From: an uncultured Eubacteriales bacterium
GTDB lineage: Bacteria; Bacillota; Clostridia; Oscillospirales; CAG-272
Reading direction: 5' to 3'
NCBI GenBank assembly: GCA_900556615.1
Contig: USPP01000054.1
Span: 1-8,348, forward strand
DNA length: 8,348 bases
Shown here: piece by piece, positions 1-6,243 of the stretch
How positions within the stretch are numbered: position 1 is the stretch's first letter
Layout: the number at the start of each line of letters is the position of its first letter
Notes under the pieces: generated by a model
The model's input: only the letters and a program-made list of their open reading frames with translations
What the model was told of the DNA's origin: nothing
Databases searched by the model: none
Translations under genes and position numbers: made by a program

Positions 1-1421
1 GAATCCCATATCTTTTTTATTGCAAAATACTTCCCCGCCGCAGGTCTAAAGGTCTCTCCGTCCGATACAATAACAGAATTGACAGACCACTCAGGAATAC
101 GAAATGCAATTTTCTGTTTTAACCCATTTGAGTTAACCTTTACCGTAATTCGATTCGTCGCAGGATATCCTCCGCTAATCTCTACTGTCAAGCCATTCGA
201 TAACTCGGCATACATATCCTCATAAAAATTCAGGCACAACGTTCCGTCATTATCAGTCAACATCCAATCATATACGGACGCCACTCCTCTCGGTGCGTTC
301 ACAGAACAACAGTTCAAATCGGGAGAGCCCGGTCTGCATTGAAAATTAATTGAATGATAGTTTGCACACTTTGTTCCCTCCATGGGGGTATTGTATGTTG
401 ACCATCTTCCGGAAGGAGAATTGAACCCAAGCACAGCGTTATAGTGTGATCGCTCAAGGAAATCCGCTATCTTTATATCCCCATTAAGTGAATATATCTC
501 AATTCCAAGCGCATTATACGCTACTACACAACAGGTCTCAATGGCAGAATTTTTATATGGATTTCCAATTGCCTGTTCGTCGGTGGAAAAGGCTCCGGTA
601 TTGTGAACATCTGTTTTAAGTATACTGTAAAATATCTGCGACGCTACTTCAAGATATTTTTGATTGCCGGTATTCCGATACATTTCGGCAATTCCCATGA
701 TGATATGCATGCTTTCCCATCTGGGTTTTGCACACTGATAATACTCATAACCCTTGAGGGAATAATTAATATAATCGCCGGCTGCTTCATCGGAAAGATC
801 GCTTTCAATCTTAGTGGCAAAATAGAGATATTCTGGATTTTTTGTTCTGCGATATAAAATACCGAAAATATGATACACAGCAAGATTCATTTCTGACCAT
901 CCGGTTGATACAATCGTAGGTTTTCCGTCATAAAACTGATTCATAAATAAGCGAGCCGCTTTTTCAACCGCACGAAAATATTCCCCGTTTCCTGTAAGAT
1001 CATACCAAAGAAGAAGCCCGTACATAATATGGTAATGAGACCAGGAGTCCCAAGTAAAGCCGGTTCGCGAAGGATCCTGAGAATATGCGCCGGTAAGACG
1101 GCAATCTTTTGAAAAACAGCCGATATAACCGTCGGCATCCTGATAAGTAAGAAGCTCATCTATGAAATTTGTCACATATTCATAAAGCGCTTTCTTTCCG
1201 GTAAGGCGGTACACGTAATAAGCTCCGGTTATATATTTCCCTGCGAATTCCCCCGACCACGGAAGAAGATCGCGGTATGGTCGTAAATCGCGGTCACGGA
1301 ACATATCAATAATTGCAGGATTTGTTTCTCTTATCCCGATAAGCCAGTTATCGGTAATTCTTCTGACAAGCTCTCCGGTTTCACCGTTAAGCTTCAGCGA
1401 ATTGTATTTTACAGAATTCAT
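1..1421 (-). CDS. GH127/DUF1680-family glycosidase, probable beta-L-arabinofuranosidase, cytoplasmic (3' end cut by window)
   Basis: The minus strand is open from an ATG at 1421 to the window edge, giving 473 residues without a stop. CGAAAGGAACCC just upstream supplies a ribosome binding site (AAAGGAA). The product has no signal peptide or lipobox, so it should be cytoplasmic. It has the DUF1680 (alpha/alpha)6-barrel pattern: SGEFAGKYITGAYYVYRLTG near residues 56-75 and DADGYIGCF near 95-103. The zinc/catalytic signature is present as IETCC (E295, C297) and NCCSVNAPRG (C371, C372). These match Glu338, Cys340, Cys417 and Cys418 of Bifidobacterium HypBA1, where the first Cys of the CC pair is the nucleophile. 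E282 lies where the HypBA1 acid/base (Glu322) should be, although the loop to the next Glu is 3 residues shorter. Family members are usually about 600-700 residues, so roughly the last quarter (beta-sandwich part) is outside the window. It is a paralogue of the lipoprotein enzyme at 2511-4427. A GH146-like specificity cannot be excluded. Confidence 0.88.
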   Translation of the reverse strand, partial: MNSVKYNSLKLNGETGELVRRITDNWLIGIRETNPAIIDMFRDRDLRPYRDLLPWSGEFAGKYITGAYYVYRLTGKKALYEYVTNFIDELLTYQDADGYIGCFSKDCRLTGAYSQDPSRTGFTWDSWSHYHIMYGLLLWYDLTGNGEYFRAVEKAARLFMNQFYDGKPTIVSTGWSEMNLAVYHIFGILYRRTKNPEYLYFATKIESDLSDEAAGDYINYSLKGYEYYQCAKPRWESMHIIMGIAEMYRNTGNQKYLEVASQIFYSILKTDVHNTGAFSTDEQAIGNPYKNSAIETCCVVAYNALGIEIYSLNGDIKIADFLERSHYNAVLGFNSPSGRWSTYNTPMEGTKCANYHSINFQCRPGSPDLNCCSVNAPRGVASVYDWMLTDNDGTLCLNFYEDMYAELSNGLTVEISGGYPATNRITVKVNSNGLKQKIAFRIPEWSVNSVIVSDGETFRPAAGKYFAIKKIWD

Positions 1422-1460
1422 ATGGGTTCCTTTCGTTTTGCTGATTTTTTGAAACTGCTA

Positions 1461-1490
1461 TTGATTTTGCAGTATTATCTATGATATACT
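1461..1490 (+). promoter_or_regulatory. Candidate promoter of the AraC-family regulator
   Basis: TTGATT (1461-1466) and TATACT (1485-1490) are separated by 18 bp, a reasonable sigma-A-type pair 41 bp upstream of the regulator's start codon. The predicted transcription start, about 1497, lies right beside the 15-bp repeat at 1500-1514. A bound regulator could therefore block its own promoter. The opposite strand of the same stretch holds a possible -10 (GATAAT, 1479-1474) for the divergent glycosidase gene, whose -35 area would overlap the 15-bp repeat. All of this is inferred from sequence. Confidence 0.45.
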
Positions 1491-1499
1491 TAATATAGG

Positions 1500-1514
1500 A
1501 TATACGATTTCTAT
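1500..1514. promoter_or_regulatory. Putative AraC-regulator operator (copy 1 of 4)
   Basis: ATAGAAATCGTATAT (minus strand) differs at one base from the copy at 7878-7892 and at one base from the copy at 8049-8063. It sits in the 110-bp gap between the divergent glycosidase and regulator genes, immediately upstream of the regulator's ribosome binding site (CAGGAGG, 1521-1527). No second full copy lies at 20-bp spacing here. The position suits autorepression of the regulator or activation of the divergent glycosidase. Confidence 0.5.
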
Positions 1515-1531
1515 TTTTATCAGGAGGCTGT

Positions 1532-2470
1532 ATGGAATCTCAGAAGATATACCAAATGGGAAAAATGCTGCTCGAAAAGAATCATAACGGCGCTTTTATA
1601 AAAGGCATCCCCGACAAGACTTACTATGAATGTCAGTCAGAATTTGAACCGGAGTTTTCGCTTTCCATGCCATGTCGTGTGATTGCCATCGCAAGATACA
1701 AATTCTCTTCAGGATTCGCCATCAGCGGACACGGTACCGACACATATGACATTCTGTGTATCTTCGATGGAAGCGTTTCGGTATCAACCCACGGTAAAGT
1801 AGTCTCCGCCTCCAAAGACGAGGTACTTTTTCTGCGAAGCTGCGCCCCTTTTGAAATTATCAAAACCGGCAATGAATCTCTTGACATTGTGATTTTAAGA
1901 ACCAGCGGCTTGCTCGCTTCTTCCTATTATGAGATTATAACAAAGAGAGTTATAAAACCCATTTATATAAAAAACAGAAATGATTTGTCTCAGCTTTTTG
2001 AGAAAATAGTGTATTATACAAAATATCCCTCTAATTCTAATAATGTGCTCGTTTCGCATACTATGTCCTCCATATTTGTTGAGTTGTATATAAACGAAAC
2101 CTCCACCGGAGAGAGAAACAGTAAATACAGCCATCCTCAATGGTTTGTTGAGACACTTGATTATATAGAAAACCATTACGGATCCGACATAACAGTAGAA
2201 TCGCTTGCATCAAGAACGTTTATGAGTGAATCCTATTTCTACAAGGTTTTCAGAGAATACACCGGTCTCTCCCCTTATCAGTATCTCACAAAGGTACGTA
2301 TTAATCACGCACAGACTCTCCTCAATACCACTGATCTTCAGGTAAAATTCATATCCGGCACCGTCGGATTCAACTCGGTAAATCATTTTATTACGCATTT
2401 CAAGCGAATCACGGGAGTCACTCCGTCAGAATACCGAGAAAGAAAACATTCCTCCGGAATCCTTCAATAA
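1532..2470 (+). CDS. AraC/XylS-family transcriptional regulator
   Basis: The 312-residue protein starts at an ATG preceded by CAGGAGG with 4 nt spacing. Residues about 35-145 form a beta-rich, cupin-like sensor half (GHGTDTYDILCIFDGSVSVS, then a DEVLFLRSCAPFEI segment), as in sugar-responsive AraC proteins. Residues about 205-305 are a typical AraC DNA-binding domain. The first helix-turn-helix is near ITVESLASRTFMSESYFYKVF (219-240). The second is near VKFISGTVGFNSVNHFITHFK (271-291), followed by the family-typical TGVTPSEYRER (294-304). It lies divergent from one GH127-type gene and convergent with the operon carrying another, so a local activator of arabinose-glycan genes is the natural role. 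Four copies of one 15-bp element around these promoters support this. The inducer cannot be read from sequence. A terminator follows 12 nt after the stop. Confidence 0.95.
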   Translation: MESQKIYQMGKMLLEKNHNGAFIKGIPDKTYYECQSEFEPEFSLSMPCRVIAIARYKFSSGFAISGHGTDTYDILCIFDGSVSVSTHGKVVSASKDEVLFLRSCAPFEIIKTGNESLDIVILRTSGLLASSYYEIITKRVIKPIYIKNRNDLSQLFEKIVYYTKYPSNSNNVLVSHTMSSIFVELYINETSTGERNSKYSHPQWFVETLDYIENHYGSDITVESLASRTFMSESYFYKVFREYTGLSPYQYLTKVRINHAQTLLNTTDLQVKFISGTVGFNSVNHFITHFKRITGVTPSEYRERKHSSGILQ

Positions 2471-2482
2471 TTTTCAGCAGGA

Positions 2483-2512
2483 GCGCTTTAAGCTAAAGCG
2501 CCTTGTTTTTTT
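2483..2512 (+). terminator. Intrinsic terminator of the AraC-family gene
   Basis: GCGCTTTA (2483-2490) and TAAAGCGC (2494-2501) form a perfect 8-bp stem with a 3-nt loop, followed by CTTG and seven Ts (2506-2512). It lies directly after the regulator's stop codon. Its T run overlaps the stop codon of the convergent glycosidase gene. Read from the minus strand, the hairpin has no U run after it, so it probably terminates efficiently only in the plus direction. Confidence 0.85.
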
Positions 2513-4427
2513 ATCTTACGTTCCAATCAATATTGTCGGGTGCTTCTCCTAAACCGGAAATGCGAAACCATGTTGTATAAAAGCACTTATCTGAACCGCA
2601 GGAAGCAAAATCACAGAGAGTTATCGTAACTCCTCCCGCTGTTTTTACCTTGGCTGTAACCATATTATCACTCTTTGCGACAAGGGTAAAATCGATTGTA
2701 TCAATGTTAAAATCGGGCTTCACTTTATTCCATCCTGCATTATTTGCTTCGTCCATAGCCAATAATACCGGGCCGTAATACATTACCGAATAGTCTGAAT
2801 AGGCTTCTTTTCCATTCATATAATGAAGATTCATCGAAAGTTCAAGCTCAATTATATCGCCTCTACTCCACTCCCGCGTCACGGCATAATATTCCCCCGC
2901 GGTAACGTTTTCATATTCCCCGCCGTTTATTCTGATCTTGCTGCCGTCTGCCCAAAACGGAATCCGCAGCATAAGGGAAAATGTCTCCCTTTTCTCGGGA
3001 TCCAGAGTAATCTTTATACTGCCGTTTTCCGGATATACGGTCTGCTGTGTCAGGTATATTACATTTCCACCAGGTGTAGAGGTAATAATACTGCCTTCAC
3101 CGTAATAATTAATGCGAAGCCCGTTTTCATCTGTATAAGTCGTCCACTTATGAAGTAAACCAATTCCTCTTGCCGAATTAGCAGAACAGCAATTAAAATC
3201 CGGTGAACGCGGAGTTGCCTGCCACGAAAGTTCCTCATTGCTCGAAATCTTCCGTCCTTCTCTCGGCGTGTCATAGGTCCACATACTGCCGTCCGGAAGC
3301 TGTGCTCCGAGTATTGCATTGTAGAAGGTAAGCTCAATTTCATCTATCATATAGGAATCCAATGTCTCCCCATAGCAGGTTGCCGTAAGGTCCTCCCACA
3401 ATATCGAAGCACAGGTCTCAATAGGTCCGTTTGTAAACGGAGTACCTACGGTTGTCTCTCCCGTTGTCATGCCGCCCGTAGTATGACGATCTGTCTTAAG
3501 CAAACTATTCCAATGATTAATCATTGAAGTAACATAACTATCATCCTGATAGATATCGGCAAGATCTCCGTATGCCTGTATATCAAAAAGATTTTCCCAT
3601 CTATGGATCGGAAGCTTATAAAAATCAATCCTGTCCAGACCGCCCTGATAAAAATTACAGCTTTCATTGGCATATTTTGAAAGATTGTTAATCAGCTGAA
3701 GCAGATCCTTATCACCTGTAATTTTATACAGCCTTGCCAGAGGAGAGATAACCATCAGTTGACCGACACTGATTTCCTGTTGACGAATGCAGCGATAACG
3801 ATGAAGAAGACTTCCGATTTTTTCAGCCGTTTCAAGTGCAGCCTCGCTTCCTGAAGCCTCATACCACTCTATGAGTCCGTGAAGAAGAAAAAAGTGTGCT
3901 CCGACATCCCAGTATTTGGGATTCAATTGCTCGCTGTCCGAGTAATTCCCGAGATATCCGTTTTCAGCTTGAAGTTCGGCAAGTTTTTCCACTAAATCTT
4001 CAGCCGCTTTGTATACCTCTTCATCTCTTGTAAGCTTATAACAGCTTGCCACCCCATACAAAAGTGCACCGGGAAATTCCCCATACCAAGTAACAATATC
4101 ATATTTATTCGAATCGTTCCTCAGCTTAATAGCATCTAAGATGTACGGATTATTTTTCAAGGCTGTACAAAGCCATTTTTTTTCGTTATTCTTAACTCTT
4201 TCTCCGACATATCCGCCAAGATATGTTTTATACGGAAGATTTCCTGACACAATGGTGTCTCTGAGGCTTATATCTATACCTAATTCATCATAATAATTTT
4301 TCATGTCATCCTCCCGCACAGTTACCGGCGAGGTTGTCTGCTCATCTGCTTCTTCGCTATTACATGCGGAAACAACAAGCAAAAGTAAAACAGACAATAC
4401 TATAAGTATCCATTTTTTATACGGCAT
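2511..4427 (-). CDS. Lipoprotein GH127/DUF1680-family glycosidase, probable secreted beta-L-arabinofuranosidase
   Basis: 638 residues. A lipoprotein signal peptide (MPYKKW, hydrophobic stretch to about residue 18, lipobox VSAC with C22) is followed by a short S/E/D/T-rich tether, so the enzyme should sit on the outer face of the membrane. The body has the DUF1680 pattern: an alpha-helical barrel from about residue 60 to 430, then a beta-sandwich part. Catalytic and zinc residues are intact: E324 (GETT, equivalent to HypBA1 Glu322), E337 and C339 (PIETCASI), C413 and C414 (NCCSANSARG). The C-terminal LCDFASCGSDKCFYTTWFR motif (604-622) is also family-like. The length is normal for the family. 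GGAG lies 6 nt before the ATG. It is last in the minus-strand series, 138 nt after the anchored binding-protein gene, and is a paralogue of the signal-less enzyme at 1-1421. Exact substrate (beta-1,2-arabinofuranosyl or another linkage; GH127 or GH146) is undetermined. Confidence 0.9.
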   Translation of the reverse strand: MPYKKWILIVLSVLLLLVVSACNSEEADEQTTSPVTVREDDMKNYYDELGIDISLRDTIVSGNLPYKTYLGGYVGERVKNNEKKWLCTALKNNPYILDAIKLRNDSNKYDIVTWYGEFPGALLYGVASCYKLTRDEEVYKAAEDLVEKLAELQAENGYLGNYSDSEQLNPKYWDVGAHFFLLHGLIEWYEASGSEAALETAEKIGSLLHRYRCIRQQEISVGQLMVISPLARLYKITGDKDLLQLINNLSKYANESCNFYQGGLDRIDFYKLPIHRWENLFDIQAYGDLADIYQDDSYVTSMINHWNSLLKTDRHTTGGMTTGETTVGTPFTNGPIETCASILWEDLTATCYGETLDSYMIDEIELTFYNAILGAQLPDGSMWTYDTPREGRKISSNEELSWQATPRSPDFNCCSANSARGIGLLHKWTTYTDENGLRINYYGEGSIITSTPGGNVIYLTQQTVYPENGSIKITLDPEKRETFSLMLRIPFWADGSKIRINGGEYENVTAGEYYAVTREWSRGDIIELELSMNLHYMNGKEAYSDYSVMYYGPVLLAMDEANNAGWNKVKPDFNIDTIDFTLVAKSDNMVTAKVKTAGGVTITLCDFASCGSDKCFYTTWFRISGLGEAPDNIDWNVR

Positions 4428-4467
4428 TTTTCTCTCCGCCTTTTCGTTAAAAACTTACAGGCTGTCC

Positions 4468-4511
4468 GGCACACCGTTAAAAGCAAAATTAATCACTTTC
4501 AACGGTGTGCC
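4468..4511 (-). promoter_or_regulatory. Strong inverted repeat in the gap before the lipoprotein glycosidase
   Basis: GGCACACCGTT (4468-4478) is the exact reverse complement of 4501-4511. After one mismatch, four more pairs (4480-4483 with 4496-4499) extend the stem, leaving a loop of about 12 nt. In the transcription direction no U run follows directly (GGACAGCCTG comes next), so it is not a classical terminator. In this operon gap it could be an mRNA processing or stability hairpin, a partial terminator that sets the ratio of binding proteins to enzyme, or a protein binding site. The remaining bases of the 138-nt gap show only the ribosome binding site of the next gene. Confidence 0.6.
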
Positions 4512-4565
4512 CAGAACGTTATCACCCCAGCTATCGACTGATATCGAAGTCTTATGCGTCAACCC

Positions 4566-5288
4566 TTATTTATGTTTTTTCACCTTTGAAACAGCAACCG
4601 CTGCGGCGGCAGCGCTCACTATCATAACGATACCGACAGCAAAAGAATCCGATGTGTCGGGAGATGATACAAAGGATACCGGCGTATCATTCACACCCCA
4701 AAAATTCAGTTCATCAATATAAAAGTCATTCTCAGTATCTCCCTCTATCCATAAATAAAGAGTTGCATTTCTTACATTGGAAGAGACATGCGAATCCCAC
4801 TTTGTAATATCTTCCTCATTCCAGTTTTCTATCCTGAGCGGAAGCGGCTTGTTATCTGCTCCATAACCGACAAGCGTCCATTCCCCTTTATTAAACTCTG
4901 TAAGAGAACCCACCTGACGGTAAAAATCACCGCCGTCTTCATGAGTAGTATGGAGCGTAGCGCGAACTGAAGCGTCAAATGTACCCAATATTCTGAAAGA
5001 ACAGTAGTACTCACCGGAGCCGCAGTTCTTGATATATTCTGTTACATCTACTGCAAGTGCACCGTAATTGTTAGTGCGGCTGCTGTTCTTAAGGGAACTC
5101 TTTCCGGAATATTTTTGTTCTGTTGAGATAGAAAGCACAGTCTGACCGTCGTTAGCATAAATATTTCCGATTTCTGTTCCTTCAAAACCGCCGTTTGCAA
5201 TCGCTGTACTCACGGCAGCACTGACCGACATCAGTAAAAATGTAAACACGGAAATAAGAGTTACTGCAATAAAAGTAAGTCTTTTCAT
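4566..5288 (-). CDS. Membrane-anchored protein with a carbohydrate-binding-type domain (paralogue 2)
   Basis: 240 residues. A Sec signal peptide (likely cleavage after SVSA, residue 24) precedes a single beta-rich domain of about 175 residues that begins ANGGFEG and ends DFYIDELNFWG. These edges resemble CBM4/9/22-type jelly-roll modules, which start with N-GGFE and end with a YIDD-type strand; this is a fold-level guess. A transmembrane segment follows (about 213-233, Ala-rich) with a positive tail (KVKKHK), so the domain should be displayed outside and held by a C-terminal anchor. No catalytic domain and no LPXTG motif is present. AAAAGGAG lies 9 nt before the ATG, and only 18 nt separate it from the upstream paralogue, so the two are co-transcribed. 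It shares with that paralogue RATLHTT, YRQVGSLT, EWTLVG and the PLPLRIENWNE-DITKWD block. Its linker to the membrane is only about 10 residues. Confidence 0.8.
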   Translation of the reverse strand: MKRLTFIAVTLISVFTFLLMSVSAAVSTAIANGGFEGTEIGNIYANDGQTVLSISTEQKYSGKSSLKNSSRTNNYGALAVDVTEYIKNCGSGEYYCSFRILGTFDASVRATLHTTHEDGGDFYRQVGSLTEFNKGEWTLVGYGADNKPLPLRIENWNEEDITKWDSHVSSNVRNATLYLWIEGDTENDFYIDELNFWGVNDTPVSFVSSPDTSDSFAVGIVMIVSAAAAAVAVSKVKKHK

Positions 5289-5306
5289 CTTTTATTTCTC
5301 CTTTTA

Positions 5307-6212
5307 TTATTTTTTATTTTTTCTTTTTGTGATATTTACTACCATAATAACTGCGACAATGGCTATCACTACCAATGGAATAACAATATACAAAGGGTTT
5401 ATTCCGTCATTACCTTCCTCCTTATTGGCACCGGAGGTTGTCTGAGCCTTACTGTCAGAGTCGACAGGTGAATTTGTTTTTCCTTCGGTAACAGGATCTG
5501 TCTCATCTGTTTCGTCATCAATCAGACCGAAGGTAGTATCGCTGCCGTCTATACTGAGTTCCAAAACCTTAGGTGTGGTATTAGCTCCGTCAGCCGAATA
5601 ATCCACCGGTGTATCTCCTGCACCCCAAAAGTTCATATTATCCATATAAATATCAGCAAAGTTGTCGCCCTCTATCCAAAAGTAGAGCGTTGCATTTGAA
5701 AGATCGGCAGAGGTAGTAACAGGATCCCATTTTGTAATATCAGCCTCGTTCCAGTTTTCAATCCTAAGTGGAAGCGGATTTCCATCCTCGCCGCAGCCCA
5801 CCAAAGTCCACTCATTGTTTTTAAAGGAAGTCAGCGAACCAACCTGACGGTAATAATCACGACCGTCAGAATATGTCGTATGAAGAGTCGCTCTTATACT
5901 CCCCTCAAAAGTACCGAGAATAGCAAAAGTGCAATAAAATTCCCCGTCGCCGTGACCTGAAATATACTCTGTCACGTCCCATGCAGGACCGCCCCATTCA
6001 TTTTGCCTCAGAGATACATACAGTGAGGATCCACCATTGTAATATACCTCCTGTGTTTGTGAAAGGACGCTGTTTCCGCCATTAGCAAATACAAATCCAA
6101 CTGAATTTTCAAAGCCGCCCTCTTCGATTGCTTCCGACACCTCGGCAGATACGCCAAATGTCATTCCTGCCGTCAATATAACGGCGAACAGGATTACGAA
6201 TAATTTTTTCAT
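5307..6212 (-). CDS. Membrane-anchored protein with a carbohydrate-binding-type domain (paralogue 1)
   Basis: 301 residues. A signal peptide (likely cut after GVSA, residue 23) is followed by a beta-rich domain at about 30-198 that begins EEGGFEN and ends DIYMDNMNFWG, as in CBM4/9/22-like modules. A 65-70-residue S/T/D/E-rich linker (about 203-270) leads to a transmembrane helix (about 273-294) and the basic tail KRKNKK. It should be an extracellular binding domain on a flexible stalk. Conserved aromatics (W73, W78, Y120, Y121, W135, W154, W162, W179, W196) are candidates for sugar stacking, but the ligand cannot be named. AAAAGGAG lies just before the ATG. It sits 31 nt after the sugar-binding lipoprotein gene and 18 nt before its shorter paralogue. 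The linker is the main difference between the two. No enzyme domain is visible. Confidence 0.8.
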   Translation of the reverse strand: MKKLFVILFAVILTAGMTFGVSAEVSEAIEEGGFENSVGFVFANGGNSVLSQTQEVYYNGGSSLYVSLRQNEWGGPAWDVTEYISGHGDGEFYCTFAILGTFEGSIRATLHTTYSDGRDYYRQVGSLTSFKNNEWTLVGCGEDGNPLPLRIENWNEADITKWDPVTTSADLSNATLYFWIEGDNFADIYMDNMNFWGAGDTPVDYSADGANTTPKVLELSIDGSDTTFGLIDDETDETDPVTEGKTNSPVDSDSKAQTTSGANKEEGNDGINPLYIVIPLVVIAIVAVIMVVNITKRKNKK

Positions 6213-6243
6213 GCTTGTTCTCCTTTTCTTTTATATTTAAATT

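Noticed and set aside
2501..2511. Use of the 2483-2501 hairpin as a terminator for the minus-strand operon
   Set aside because: On the minus strand the stem is followed by TCCTGCTGAAAATT without a U run, so only plus-strand termination is well supported.
4303..4722. Plus-strand open frame of 139 codons across the glycosidase/binding-protein boundary
   Set aside because: It is antisense to the signal peptide and anchor regions of two well supported genes, with no ribosome binding site; its Ala/Thr/Ser composition is a shadow effect.
5384..5400. AACAATATACA-like match to the operator flank
   Set aside because: It is inside the transmembrane-coding part of the anchored protein, and the TTTCT half is missing.
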